Notes: a model not told the origin generated them from the sequence alone. DNA of 64,000 nucleotides from Bemisia tabaci (GCF_918797505.1 NC_092797.1:56506192-56570191), one strand, 5' to 3'; shown: positions 10,942-22,349, numbered from the stretch's first letter. Translations and numbers: made by a program.

Positions 10942-11727
10942 CAGGGCTGGATTTAGGGGTTGGCCACATGGGCCGCGGCCCATGGCAGCAAATTTAGGGG
11001 GCGGCAAATGTTGCAATTTCTTCAAATGTAGGTATCAAAAAAAAAAATCGGATTCAGAAAAAAAATTACAAAAGAGAAAGGAGACGAAATCTTTCATTTC
11101 CTGAGAGTTAAAGTATAGTAATTTCTAATTTATTCGTCTTTCGGTGATTCAAGAGACAGAGCCTTCTATTAGTCTAGTTGAGAGAGAAACCTAACACGCA
11201 TTTCGGCCTGGAGCGGCGCGGTGCAGGGAGAAATGATGACGAGGACTTGAGATGAAAAGGACTTTTGTCCTCGGCGCGCCGGTCAGCATGAAGCACATTT
11301 TAGCGCCTACAAGACTCCACGAATACTTCACGCATTGCGTCAAAAACAGTGCGGTCGGCATGAAACGCATAGCGCCAACAAAACTGAAGGGATACTTCGC
11401 GCATTGCGCCAGACACAATGCGGTTGACGCGGTGGCGGAAATTAAAATTATTAAACCTCATTCATGTTTGTTCTTTCATAATTTATTCGTTCATTTCTTA
11501 CGATATAAATGGAAGGCCTTATCCACACAGAGATAGGTTTATGGAACTTAACTTTCGCGCAAAAATCTGTGAACTTTTGCTAAAGTTGACAGGGCTTTCA
11601 CAAAAAATGTGCCCAACTCGAGTAACCGTGTCTTATGCACCCCTCCTCCTCCGGCTCTTTCACTTTATGGTTTGTATCGATGTTTCAAAACGAATCAGAA
11701 GATGGCGGCAAAATACAGGCGGCCCTG
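10942..11727. mobile_element. Non-autonomous hAT element (family N), copy 1
   Basis: It begins CAGGGCTGGATTTAGGGG, a typical hAT-like tip. An 8-bp target duplication flanks it: TGTATCAA at 10,934-10,941 and TTTATCAA at 11,728-11,735, one mismatch. It is collinear with the 865-bp copy at 33,332-34,196, including a GGCCACATGGGCCGCGG block and 69-bp subrepeats (two units here, from 11,302). The right terminus has lost about 28 bp next to the CCCTG tip relative to copy 2. No transposase frame survives. Confidence 0.85.
11302..11430. repeat. 69-bp subrepeat, two units
   Basis: Units start AGCGCC(T/A)ACAA at 11,302 and 11,371 and contain ATACTTC(A/G)CGCATTGCG and an AGTGCGGTC-like block. The same unit occurs three times in the sister hAT element (33,655-33,865) and forms the arms of the perfect palindrome at 3.9 kb. 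Confidence 0.8.
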
Positions 11728-11735
11728 TTTATCAA

Positions 11736-12323
11736 CATACAATTTTGAGTACTCCTCCTTACTGTGCAGGTTCAATGCTGGTAAAAAGCAAATTTATCCG
11801 AGGAAAAGGCTACAAGGAAAAATAATATAAAAACGGGAACATTTTGAAGTATTGCAACTGGTTCTCAGGCAGGAAAATTCCTTTAGCTTCAATCTATTTT
11901 CATACGATTCTTTTCAGTATAAGCATGTCCAATCATATACTCGATCAACAAAAGATTCTCCAACTTTGCCTCAATGCTATGATAACAACGCGAAAACTGG
12001 ACGGTCCTGCAAAATTGAAATTATAGGTCCAGGTTTTCTCGGTTGATATAGCCTGAAGAAGTCTCACTCCCCTCATGCGCAATACTTCCCAATGTTCTCT
12101 TTACAAAGTAACTTTAGAAAGGTCGGCAACTGACCTTCGTTGCTTTGAGGCCTCAATCAAACTGCATGTCCACTGTGTCTCATGGAAGGACTCTTTGTGT
12201 TGTATACGTCAATTTTATAGCCCTAAATCGCGTCCTTCAGATACCAATACTTCAGGATAATCAAAATTGAAACGGTACCTTGAAAAATCCTCGCAGCAAT
12301 AAAACGCTGTATTTTCATCTCAC
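11736..12323. other. No recognisable feature
   Basis: AT-rich, with several short overlapping open frames of 60-73 codons and no recognisable protein motif. Confidence 0.3.
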
Positions 12324-12449
12324 TTGGACGCATTTAAATCAAAAGGAACTATATTCATTGTGGCATGACCCTTGTCACGCGTGTACTTCTATGTATCTCA
12401 AGGCTCATGTTAGAATGAATATAGTTCCTTTTGATTTAAATATCCCCAT
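12324..12449. mobile_element. MITE family B variant, 126 bp
   Basis: Arms of about 35 bp pair across the element (AAATCAAAAGGAACTATATT and its complement). The outer tip TTGGACG matches family B, but the rest of the arm reads ATTTAAATCAAAAGG in place of TATTTCTGTCAAACGG. Confidence 0.7.
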
Positions 12450-12526
12450 TTATAGTGTTCCACGATGAAAATAATAGCACCAAAGTGCTCCGTTTGATCA
12501 AAGATCTCGTGTGAAGTAAAAGAGCT

Positions 12527-12781
12527 GTACCGCCATGCCAAAGAAAACCCCCGTAAGAACAATCGGGCAGTGCAAAAATTACCTCTGTAAAATATTATTT
12601 TTGGGAAAAGCTAAGAGTATTTTTCCTTGACATTTTCAGACACTTCAAGTCAAATTGCGAGTAAAATTTTCTGAGGAATTTGAAAAAAAAATGCACGAAT
12701 CTCCTCGCGAATCCATATTTTAATTCAAAGAAATTTGGCAATGCCGAAAAGCTCATACGGCGTTCTTCCTCAGCACAAGAG
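12527..12781. mobile_element. MITE family A, diverged copy
   Basis: Length (255 bp) and order match other A copies: a left tip ACCGCCATGCCAAAG, a central TTTTCCTTGACATTTTCAG, GAAATTTGGCAATGCC, then CATACGGCGTTCTTCCTCAG at the right. Confidence 0.65.
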
Positions 12782-13033
12782 TTCTTCCTTCTAAGAGAGA
12801 TCCTTGAATACGCGGTAGCGCCACGCTCTCTCCGCGGAGGCATCTAATTCAATCAACCCGTTTCAAAGAAGAACGAGTCTAAGAATGACGTCTGCAGGTG
12901 CGGAAAGTGACTTAGGAAGACACGACGAGAGGTCAAAGAAGTGACGTTATTGAGATTGAGATCGCATCGAGGAAAGTAATAGGGCCGGCTCGTGATCGCA
13001 GCGGGGCGGGAGGAGGGGGGGGGGCGGTACCCT

Positions 13034-13163
13034 CATATTCGTCGCACCCCTGAACCGTCCCGGCTCTGACGCAAGAGCGCATCTCGATTTTTGCATGAGC
13101 CCCAGAAAACGTGTGTTAATATGTAAAACGGGGCTCGCGTGGATATTGAGAGAGGACGACGAA
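13034..13163. mobile_element. MITE family U, 130 bp
   Basis: ATTCGTCGC, CTCTGACGCAAGAGCGCATC and GCATGAGCCCC on the left are mirrored by GGGGCTCGCGTGGATATTGAG and GACGACGAA on the right. It is collinear with the copies at 20,872-21,003 and 25,896-26,026. A 10-base G run lies just upstream (13,015-13,024). Confidence 0.6.
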
Positions 13164-13344
13164 AAGACTCCTCTAAATGCAAATCTCCGTGCGGGGTTTT
13201 CACTGCCGATGTCGTTTTTAATGCGATCCGATGGAACATAGGCTGTAGGAAATCAAAATAAAAAGGGAAAGTCTGAAATCGAGAGTCCGCGCCCTTTCCT
13301 CCTTCTCGGCTTCCTTTTTCTCAACCTTTGCTTGTTTTTCCCAC

Positions 13345-14043
13345 CGTGAATGATCGACTCTCGATATTTTCCCATTTGAAGCTATGGTGAAGAATCGATT
13401 ACTAAGGTGTTTGTTGCAAGCAACCTGTTTATCGATCCTTTTTCATAAGTTTAAGTGGTAGATCAATCGATGCATCGCAAAGCACGCAACGCCACTGTTC
13501 CCCTTTTATATCTAAGTGACGAGGCGTGAATGGTCCATTTTTGATATTCTCTCATGTGAAGCTATGGTAAAGAATCGATTACTAAGGTGTTCGTTGCGAG
13601 CAAGCTGTTCATCGATCCTTTTGCATAGGTTTAAATGGCAGATCAATCGATATATCACAAACGCAACGCCACTGTTCCCCTTTTTTATCTAAGTAGCGAG
13701 GCGCGAATGGTCGATTTTTGATATTTTCCCATGTGAAGCTATGGTAAAGAATCGATTATTAAGGTGTTCGTTGCGAGCAAGCTGTTCATCGATCCTTTTG
13801 CATAGGTTTAAATGGCAGATCAATCGATATATCGCAAACGCAACGCCACTGTTCCCCTTTTTTATCTAAGTGGCGAGACGTGAATGGTCGATTTTTGATA
13901 TTTTCCCATGTGAAGCTATGGTAATGAATCGATTACTAAGGTGTTCGTTGCGAGTAACCTGTTCGTCGATCCTTTTGCATAGGTTTAAATGGCAAATCAA
14001 TCGATGTATTGCAGAGCAAGTCACGCCACTGTTCTATCTAAGT
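13345..14043. repeat. Tandem array, four units of about 178 bp
   Basis: Units begin CG(T/C)GAATG at 13,345, 13,525, 13,702 and 13,879 (spacing 180, 177, 177), and the last is slightly short. Each holds GAAGCTATGGTAA(A/T)GAATCGATTA, ATCGATCCTTTTGCATAGG and a final CGCCACTGTTC. About 110 bp of the unit aligns with the hAT MITE at 39,623-39,791, so the array looks like a MITE that became a small satellite. Units 2 and 3 are the most alike. Confidence 0.9.
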
Positions 14044-15210
14044 CCTTCTACTTTTCTTCCAATTTTTTTTCTTCTTCTTTCTCCATCTTCTGTATTTGTA
14101 AACTTTCTCGTGTTAATTTTTCCGGAGGTGTAAATGGCCTCCAATATTACGGCTATTGGTAAAAATAAGGTCATTCTACCACTACTTAATTACTTTTTTC
14201 CCCCCTCTGTCCTCAGCTTCTCTTTTTTTCTTCTCTTTTACCAGAGAGCAGACGTAACAGTCAGTGATGTCGACTAAAAAGGAAGAAAATTGAAATTTCG
14301 AGAATCAAGATCTTAAATGTTTCTTGGAGAAATGGAACAGATAATACACCGACAAAAACGGCAAAATCTCAAAAATGGAGTGATGGACATACTTCTACCG
14401 AAAAATCGGCTAAATTCGAAACAAACCTATGGTTTCGAATCTCCATGTTATTTCCCATCAGAAATGAAAATGATGGGTTCACTTCTACATTATTTTATCC
14501 GACATATTTATATCGATTCATGTCACGATCGGATTTTCAATCATTTTCCGATCGAATCGGTGTCGATCGCGGTTAACGTCGATCGATTCACGTTTTTATT
14601 TTTCGATTGAATACATTTACCAATGTACCATATCAGAACGGGGCCTCTAAAATATGTTGGCCCTATTCTAAACCTGTCGGATTATGTGACCAATACCTTT
14701 TCCTTTGCGCATAGCAGCATCGAAAGGTACTCAAGAGCTGTTGTCACACGATAAAATCGAGGCATCACATGACCAAGCTCAGAAAGTTTTGGATGAAATA
14801 ATTATCAGCTAAGATGGCTCACCCATCCCATCAAATACCTCCGGGCCGCTGGAATTTGACAAAAAAGTGTCTGACCTTGTTGATTCGTTGGCTCCATTTG
14901 ATCGTGAGGCACTATAGCTTAGGTGCGAGTGGATTCGAGTGTGAACTACAGAGATTTTCCCCGATCAAAATTCAACGTGGGCCTAAATCTTGCTTCGCAC
15001 AGGAGCGGCACCCTGATAGGTGCTCTTGGGCGCTTTCGGGCGCTTAATAATATCTCTATTCGGGCTACGCGTTTGCTGCCGCGTGGCCCTTTGAAGTGTT
15101 CCCGGTGGACGTGGAATCGGAGTGATAAATTACGTAATGTTTTCTCGCCGTTTTAAGTGCAACCGTCGCCGCTTCTCTCGCCCCCCCCCCCCCCCTTGTC
15201 ACTCAGTTTT
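14044..15210. other. No recognisable gene; poly-C tract at the end
   Basis: Pyrimidine-rich at 14,040-14,110 and 14,190-14,245. Near 14,515-14,595 there is a concentration of short ATCGAT/GATCGA palindromic words. A run of 15 C occupies 15,181-15,195. Open frames of up to 97 codons are unrecognised. Confidence 0.3.
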
Positions 15211-15461
15211 ACTGCCGTCCAAGAAAGAACCCCTCATACACATTTGATCCAAATTTCCTCCGCTAAAATGTCAATTTTTGAGGAGCGTTGTAAAAATTTT
15301 CCTTGAAATTTTCAAATTCAATACTGGAAAATTGGGAATGAAATTCTGGAAAATATCGAGAGATAGATATCCACAAGCTTTCCGGCAAAATTACACTTAA
15401 TCGAGGGAAATTTGGCAACGCATGCGAACGCTCATTCGACGTATTTCCTCAGCACAGCAGA
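15211..15461. mobile_element. MITE family A, 251 bp
   Basis: ACTGCCGTCCAAG and AAATTTCCTCCG on the left, TTTTCCTTGAAATTTTC in the centre, and GAAATTTGGCAACGC with CAGCACAGCAG on the right follow the family order. Confidence 0.7.
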
Positions 15462-15787
15462 GCTTTAGAGCATCGTGGGCCCCTTTGCAGGTGCCTTTCA
15501 ACTTTCCAGAATCCGCAGAGAGTGATGAGATGAGGCCGGAAATGTTTCACGGTCGGGTGCGTCTTTGTGCCATAATCGTCGTTTTCAGACGAAATAACGT
15601 AACTGCAACTCACCGTTTCAACAACCTCTCAAAATCTCAACTCGCAAATTGTGTTTTTGATAGGAAACTGTGGGGGGTTTCTAACCGAAAATTGTCCTGA
15701 TTTATCCTCTCGTTGTACACAAAAATCAGCGCAATTTCATATAAATCGTACCTTGGCTGACAAAAGGGCGTAAGTAGACTTGGCCTA

Positions 15788-15913
15788 CGTTTTGCAATTA
15801 CGAACTAAAATCTCTGAATCAGTTTAGAAGTAGCGTATAAACCATTAGTTTCCCTGGGCAAATACGTGTTTTTATAGATAGTCCGGAAATTGAGATTCCT
15901 AATTGCGAAATGT
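15788..15913. mobile_element. MITE family C, diverged
   Basis: CGTTTTGCAATTACGAACTA is mirrored by GATTCCTAATTGCGAAATG, and ACCATTAGTTTCCCT inside matches the copy at 31,228. Confidence 0.5.
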
Positions 15914-16019
15914 TGTCCACTTGGAGATGAGATCGAGAAACCATTTAGTGGTTACAAAGACGACAGGATTCATCGCGAAGTGTACTTATAACCTCTACCA
16001 GGAGGTCGAAGAAAAATTG

Positions 16020-16051
16020 CACTTGTATTTTTGTAAAAAAAAAAAAAAAAA
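16020..16051. repeat. Poly-A tract
   Basis: An A run of more than 15 bases. It might be a retrotransposon tail, but no element can be traced upstream with confidence. Confidence 0.4.
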
Positions 16052-16237
16052 ATCAAAGTCAGGATATTGAAGCGTTTTATGTAGCCAAAGCGACTTACAT
16101 ACTGTAATGAAGTTAATTAAAACTGCAGCCTTGATTAGTACAAGTTTTACAGACGGCGGAGGGGATGCTGCCCTCTTCAAATAGAGTCCAAAGTACATTG
16201 AGCAAACAGACGCGAGAACGGAATTTCAACAACAAAA

Positions 16238-16299
16238 CCTTGATGCAACTATTCGTGTTCGATTGATATGTGTGTTGCATATCCAAAAAATGAAGGCGA
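16238..16299 (+). repeat. Short hairpin repeat family J
   Basis: GATGCAACTATTCGTG, then a GATGTGTG-like stretch, GTTGCATA and TGAAGGCG. The outer TGCAAC and inner GTTGCA can pair as a stem. This ~60-bp core occurs about 14 times in the window on both strands. Confidence 0.65.
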
Positions 16300-16439
16300 T
16301 TTCGCGGGTGTACCGTGCAGTCCTCATCCAATCAAAGACCTGTTTGGGCAACCCTCCATCTGCCATCCATATCAAACCAGCTGCCTGTTTTTGATTTCGT
16401 GCCCAATATCGTTCTCAACACCCATTACATTTATTTCAT

Positions 16440-16680
16440 CCTTCGTTCATTTACGAATGCTCTCTCCGCGATACCCCCGCAGATCTCTGCCAAAAGTCCA
16501 TTTCAGTTGCCTTTCGAATTCCCTCAATTTAATCTACAAGTGCCAGGCCTCACTTCCATATGTAATGATACTCTCTACGATGATGCTGTAGATCCCCTAA
16601 CTAGCAAGTTCCTCTCTAAGAACCTCTGTGGTAGTATTACCGGCAATTAACTCTCCACAGAAACCAGCGAAAAATATATC
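16440..16680 (-). pseudogene. Decayed non-LTR retrotransposon (LINE) reverse transcriptase fragment
   Basis: Read on the minus strand, one frame gives ESIITYGSEAWHL, the familiar sequence near the end of LINE reverse transcriptases (consensus like LYGSETWTL). It is followed by LREFERQLKWTFGRDLRGYR and ESIRK, matching the arginine-rich segment that follows in many insect LINEs. At least three in-frame stops interrupt it, so it is dead. The plus-strand frames covering the same bases are antisense shadows. The clade cannot be assigned from so short a piece. Confidence 0.65.
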
Positions 16681-17544
16681 CTAACTGCATAAAAGACCAT
16701 ACATGAGCGTCTTTGCCGAGGCATATGGTCAATTCCAGGCTTTGATTCTTTGTTTCATTATTAAGTTTTCAAAACGGATAGAAAAAAGTATTTCGAGGCT
16801 TGAATCAGCAACCACGGCAGTTCACTGAAAATTTCAGTCAGGCTGCCTTTTGTGAACTGTTTAGAACCATTGTCGCTCTTCAAGTGAAAGGCTCTTTTTG
16901 ATCTAATCAATCGGCCCTTATCACGCCTTTTACCATTGATGCGCTTATTTCCGTGCCTTTTCGCTTCATTTTCTTGAAATCATTTCTCTGAGAATATCAA
17001 TGACTGAGGCTCATTCGTGCTTGCTTCCTTTGAAAAAAAAAAAAATAAAAAAAATAGAGGGCAAAGAATCTGCCGGAATTTCATATGAGTTCATTCATGA
17101 GAATCATTCCTGAGAGACCGTAAGGAACATTTGATCCAACGGAAAAAATAAATTTCCTGCCAGACGCACCCTGAATATCGCACTTACTCTCCTAATTTTT
17201 CTGAAATTTTAGAAGATTTCGCTAGAAGGTAGAGCGTATAAGTATCAAAATTCGACCAATTTTTCAGAAAAATATTAAGAAAAATATCGTGAACAAATTT
17301 CGAGTGAACATTTTTCAAAAACTAGTCCCACGATTTTAAAAAAAATACTTGGCAAATATTGGAGCAAGCATTTTCTTAAAAACACTGAGAAGCCTCAGAA
17401 AACTAAAGAAACTTACACTCTATAAAAATTGGTTGATACCACTATAATGGATTAATGTTATCTAATTAGCGCTGGCGCAAGATTGACCCATTGTACAGAT
17501 GAATCAAAAACACGGAGCAAATGTTGACATAACAACACTAAAAT

Positions 17545-17894
17545 GGGCGTATTTATGCGAATAAAGTATGTGGAGGTGAAAAGATGGGTGTGCTCGTTAG
17601 TGCTCGGGCCACATGAATGAATGGGAATTTAAAAGCGCCAGTGACGTCAGCTGCAACGTTCGAGGAGCCACGACAGGGAGATCGGTGGCGAGACTCTTGG
17701 ACTAATGACTTATGAGCCTTGTCCACAACGGCTCACGAGTTAGCGCTCAGTTCCTCTTGATTTAATGTATAATCCCGCTTTTTTATTTTCTCAAAAGGAA
17801 CTTTATCCACTTTTACATTGTTTCTTATACAGCTTCCACAAGCACACCCCATCTTTCCACTTCCACATAGTTGTTTTTAGCATAAATACGTCCA
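17545..17894. mobile_element. MITE with about 50-bp inverted ends, family B-like tip, 350 bp
   Basis: The left arm (GGGCGTATTTATGCG, GTATGTGGAGG, AAAGATGGGTGTGCT) is mirrored at 17,836-17,894 (AGCACACCCCATCTTT, CCACATA, GCATAAATACGTCC). The tip resembles the hairpin at 43,859. The interior is non-coding. Confidence 0.7.
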
Positions 17895-18467
17895 AATAAA
17901 GTATGTTGTCTCTAGGATGCAAACTCAAATCCAGCCTATTTCATTTTAGCCTCTCATTTCATCACCAATGACAACTCGGAAAACCGGAAACAGATGGGTG
18001 TACGATCTATAAATAAAATTCGCCTCCTAACAGGTGATTCTGACGTAAACAAAAATTTCCATTTCGACCGCTGATCAATCATCGAAGTCAATGTGCGGGG
18101 GATGCTTTTCCCTCCAAAAGGAGAAACAACCCTGATGAATTTTGTCAGAAAGGACTGATCATCCATTACATCACGCTGATATTCCTAATTTTAGCCTTCG
18201 TTTTGCATCGTCTCATGCATCGTCTCGGAGACTTGAAATCCTCTCTAAAACTCACACGGTTAAAAGCAGCACCGTTTTCTGAATGACATTTTGAGGGAAA
18301 CGGAATCGACACCAAGAAAGACGCACATTAGTATATCGCCTTAAATTATGAAGGTATAAGCAAGATAGCATACTCCGTATACAGTAGTTATCTCTTCGAA
18401 AATGACGAACCGCTGGACACGGTTAACGAATTTAAGCACTCTAATACATAACTTGTCTTTCACTAAA
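17895..18467. other. No recognisable feature
   Basis: Short open frames only (70 codons at most), none recognised. Confidence 0.3.
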
Positions 18468-18520
18468 TTTCGCGTAGAACACGATCCGCGCGATGAAAAT
18501 TGCTGAAATAAATGTCGAAC
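18468..18520. mobile_element. MITE family E fragment
   Basis: AATTTCGCGTAGAACACGAT followed by GATGAAAATTGCTGAAAT matches the left arm of the 6,268 copy (CACGTAGAACACGAT, ACGAAAATTACTGAAA). Confidence 0.5.
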
Positions 18521-18584
18521 CAAAATATTTCACGTTTCGCGAGGTTACCGTCCGTTACGATTATTAGTTCATACGTACTGTCCA

Positions 18585-18800
18585 ATTTCAACCTCCCGCT
18601 TACTCCAATAAGATCGCTCTATTTTCCATTGGTCTTCTTCGTCTATCACTTTGTCCATCAATTTCAAAAATCGTCCCGTATCTTCATCAAATTCGTCTCC
18701 AATTGGAGTGCGTAACAGTCGTAACACCCTTTGCTCCGATACCAAATATCCGGCTTCGGGAACCTCGGTGCCGAATCGCCTTGTCTATTCCGCCTTAGTC
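18585..18800. repeat. Direct duplicate unit 1, including a family K half
   Basis: A K right-half (AATAAGATCGCTCTATTTTCC, CTTTGTCCATCAATTTCAAA) is followed by GTAACACCCTTTGCTCCG and ATATCCGGCTTCGGG. The same series recurs about 480 bp downstream (19,060-19,255), diverged. A 13-base G run lies at 18,816-18,828. Confidence 0.6.
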
Positions 18801-19059
18801 TATCCGGTGGCGTCTGGGGGGGGGGGGGATTTTGTTTAAGGAAACCTAGATTAAAACGAGACAAATTGATTGAATTTCTGAAAACTTGATTTTTTTTTTT
18901 TTTAAATTAATTGTTATTCAACTATATTCTACGAAAAATAGCGACGAGAGAATCTCTCGCTGCCGTGTAAACGGGAGATGGACAATTTTTTACTTCGATA
19001 TCATGAGGGGTCATATTTGGCCACTCCCTCCCCCAAGGTTTTAGTGAAATGACGCTACC

Positions 19060-19255
19060 GCCTATTACTTACTTTTCACCAGTAGGATCACTCCATCCCA
19101 TTGGTTTTCTTTATCTACGACTGTGTCTATAAATTTCAGTAATCGGTTGGCAGGTCACATTGTCATGAAATTGGGCTCGGATATGAGTACGTAACACCCT
19201 TTGCTCCGGGACCGGAGATCCGGCCTCCGGAGCCTCAGTTCCGAATGGCGTTGAC
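19060..19255. repeat. Direct duplicate unit 2, including a family K half
   Basis: Matches 18,585-18,800: AGTAGGATCACTCCATCCC, ATAAATTTCAGTAATCGG, then GTAACACCCTTTGCTCCG and GATCCGGCCTCCGGAGCC. The GC-rich stretch that follows (to about 19,440) is unassigned; GGGATCGAATCCCG at about 19,477 looks like a tRNA T-arm, but no tRNA can be folded around it. Confidence 0.55.
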
Positions 19256-19439
19256 GGGAAAACCCGCTTTCGACGGGAGAGGGGGTGGAGGGGGCGTGTA
19301 TGAGCGACAGGGCTGCAAATCGGATCAGGCTCCCCCGGCGAGCACCTGTGTCTCCGAAGCGGGGCGGAGGGGCGCACGGCGCACGGCAAAGGCAACGACT
19401 CAACCTCACGCTGACGCTTTAACGCGCTAATGCCGATTT

Positions 19440-20114
19440 GCTAAGCACTTTCGCCCCGGCCTCGGTCCAATCCCCGGGATCGAATCCCGATAAACGTGAC
19501 GCCTTTGTTGCCACTTTTCATAACCAATCCGTCTCTACTCCCGTCATGGCTAACAGAGCAGTAAGTGTCAAATTTTCGAAATCCAGTTTCCTTCAAAATT
19601 CGTCCGATCTCTTTTAGACGAAATCACTAGAGCAGCTAAAACGGCGTAATTCATTTAAATTGTAAAAAAAAACGCGACATACATATAAGAAAGCCGTATG
19701 GGCGCAGAAAATGACGTAGTTTCAGGCAAGACAATAGGAAGTTACATTTTTCCTCCAGAGAGCCAATGAAAACAGTGTTTTCAAGTCAAGAGCCGCCCTC
19801 TTCTGGTATCGATGACTGCAATGCAAAACCACGTGCTCTCGCTGCGATGTTTCAACATTCCCACTCCTTCATTATTTTTTCAAAAAGATATAAACCAACT
19901 TTACACCTTGATTTCTATACACAATATTCTGATGACAGAAAAGAAAAATTGAGGAATTTTCCAAAAATACGATAAGGTGGACTAGTTCCCCCCAAAAATT
20001 TATTGAGTATGGTGGGAAGTCTGCAACATCGCAAACGGAGATACGTGGTTTTGCACTTTGGCCATCGATGAATATTTCCTCTCCAAAATTCCACGCAAAA
20101 CATGAGTTCCGGAT
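19440..20114. other. No recognisable feature
   Basis: Unremarkable sequence without repeats seen elsewhere in the window. Confidence 0.3.
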
Positions 20115-20330
20115 TCAGGTTGTCACATCTTCATACTATAGAAACTGTCATGGTATAGTGTTTAGTGTATGATTTTACTCGAGGAGATTATTTCCTTTTC
20201 TATTATGAGCGGAATGTTTCAATTTATGCATCGAAAAATGTTAATATCTTTGTTAAGAGCTACTCTCAACAGTCTCGTTGCAAAAATCATGTTCTGCGTG
20301 AAATTTGGATCAGAAATCATACATCATATA
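20115..20330. mobile_element. MITE family E, diverged right half
   Basis: GAAACTGTCATGGTATAGTGTTTAG, AATATCTTTGTTAAGAG and GTTCTGCGTGAAATTTGGATC occur in the order of the E copies at 6,590-6,770 and 55,905-56,085. Confidence 0.55.
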
Positions 20331-20410
20331 ATGCGCAAAGTCCTGCGTAAGTAAAGTAATGCGTAGAGTAATGCGTCCTGTCTAGTGGCTCATTGAAAAG
20401 GAGGCGAAAA

Positions 20411-20473
20411 CGCCTTCAATTCTTGGTCATGCAACACGCGCATTCATCAGATACGAATAGTTGCATCAAGGTG
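20411..20473 (-). repeat. Short hairpin repeat family J
   Basis: CGCCTTCAATTCTTGGTC, ATGCAACACGCGCATTCATC and ACGAATAGTTGCATC: the family J core in reverse orientation. Confidence 0.6.
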
Positions 20474-20871
20474 TTGTTGTATAGGTGACGTTTTCGCGTT
20501 TCACTTGCCACTGTGCTCTACACGTCATTTGAGGAGGGCAGCTATCTCTCCGCCGTTTGACAAACTTTTTCGTCTTCAAGGGAGCAATTTTAGTGAACTT
20601 TATGCGTATTTAAGTCGTATTGACTACATAAAAAGCCCCACAATCTTAAATTAATACGAATTTATGTCTGTTTACGGACTGAAATGAAACAAATTTCCTA
20701 AGAGGTAAAAACCATTGAAAATTGTAGTATTACTATGTTCGTAACTTAGGTAAAATTTTGGCTTGAACGCAACTTTTCGTTCTCAGTTGAAACAGAAAAA
20801 AATTGAGCCTCACTTAACTTATTTTTGGGGATACTACTGGTGCCTTTTTCCGTTTGGCCTTCAATACGCAC

Positions 20872-21003
20872 CAAATATCGTTGCCCGCCTGACGTAAGGG
20901 CGTACCACAATTTTCACGCAAACTGTTTTACATAATAATTTATGATTTTTAGGGCTCATGCGGAAATTGAGATAGTTCTTTGTCAGAAAAGCGACGATAT
21001 TCG
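20872..21003. mobile_element. MITE family U, 132 bp
   Basis: AATATCGTTGCC, CTGACGTAAGGGCGTACC and CAATTTTC on the left are mirrored by GGGCTCATGCGGAAATTGAG, TTTGTCAG and GCGACGATATTCG on the right. Confidence 0.7.
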
Positions 21004-22164
21004 ACCCAACTTGACAAAATGATCCCATGGTCGTTCCTTTCTATTCGATTAGTAATTTTTTTTCGATGCGAAAAGTTTTCTTTTGTGAGAGTCTCGTTAG
21101 AATCATCCACTGCTTACGGCAGGAATTTGTCTGATGTTTTTTATCAACCTCCCTGAAACCCCCCCCCCCCCCTCCACCCCACTCAATATTAGTGACGCAC
21201 ATCGTCTCTGAACGACTTTTTTCTGCGTAGGCTGTCAAAAAAAAGTTTAAGACACGTCTACAGATTAATGAAATTCATTGTTTTGTCAACAGCTCGGCAA
21301 CAGCGCTTGCCTTTGCAGCGAGAAAATTTATTCTCGATGTTTACAAGCCTCATAAAAAAAGCTGCTTCTTTTCGCTGATGTTGAAAGCCTCTTACTTGAG
21401 CTGGTGCACGTTCCTACATAATACTGGCTTAAGCAGAATGGAACTGTTTTGTTGGATAAGAGCGTAAACGCCATCGCGATCTCGTTAGACTTACGTCTCT
21501 CTTCTTCGAACGGTCCTTCTGGAAAGTGAAAGAAAGAGCGCATACACAAAAAACAATTTTTACCAGAACAGGAGGGATTATTCGCCGCGGAGCAGGTCCA
21601 AAAGAATTTTAGGAGATTTTGACGAAAAAGTGAACGAGACCGAGCTACGATGAAATAAACGTGGGGCTGTTCCGTAGCTTCCAATATTATGTCCCCCTAT
21701 TTAAGAGAAGAACAAAGAGGGAGCTAAATCTGAGGGAACTTAATTGCATTGCAACGTTGCTAAGTTCTGCTTGGAATTTCATTGATTTATCAAAAACGAT
21801 TGATATCTTTCCCAATTATTGGCGTCATTTTCTGTTGTTTAACGAAAATTCCTTATAACCATTGTAACATGAATCATAGCCAAAATGTAAGAGTGATGTA
21901 AAAATGAAATTCCCATCCTTCAACTCTCTCAAAATATTAAAAATAGAAAATAAAAGGAAAGAAAAACATTAAGAATGATCGCACTGGCAAAGTGATAAAA
22001 ATGAAATACCTTTGTGAGGAGACATCAGCGGATTCTATTGGTGACTTGAGGTCGTTCCTGAAACATAAGAAAAATACGGCCTGTTAGCAACAGTGACTTG
22101 GAAAATTCACAACTCAATGAATACTGCGGATGAATGACTGAAGAAGGGAATAAATGAATAGGAA
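21004..22164. other. No recognisable gene; poly-C tract
   Basis: A 14-base C run lies at 21,159-21,172. The 118-codon minus frame at 21,328-21,684 is cysteine- and serine-rich but matches nothing I know and has no second copy here. Confidence 0.3.
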
Positions 22165-22333
22165 AATGAAATTTCCTTTAAATTTTCAGGAACTTTAGTT
22201 GAAATTGCGAACAAAATTACATGAAAAATTGGAAGAAAAATATTCATATGTTTACTAGGAAATTCGTGTTTTATCAAAGGATATTTGGCAACGCTTGAAG
22301 GTTCATACGGCGTTTTTCCTTAACAGGGCAGTG
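22165..22333. mobile_element. MITE family A, right half
   Basis: TTTCAGGAACTTTAGTTGAAAT, GCGAACAAAATTAC, ATATTTGGCAACGC and CATACGGCGTTTTTCCTTAA end the copy. The left arm is missing. Confidence 0.65.
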
Positions 22334-22349
22334 CAGTCGAACGACGGGC

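Noticed and set aside
11418..11825. 135-codon frame as a gene
   Set aside because: Most of it lies inside the non-autonomous hAT element and runs over its terminus and target duplication; no domain is recognised.
13345..14043. CRISPR array
   Set aside because: The units are contiguous 177-180-bp tandem repeats without unique spacers, in a eukaryotic context.
19470..19500. tRNA gene suggested by GGGATCGAATCCCG
   Set aside because: The T-arm-like word is present, but no A-box, anticodon arm or acceptor stem can be placed around it.
21328..21684. 118-codon minus-strand frame as a gene
   Set aside because: Cysteine- and serine-rich composition but no ordered motif and no repeat copy; not distinguishable from chance.
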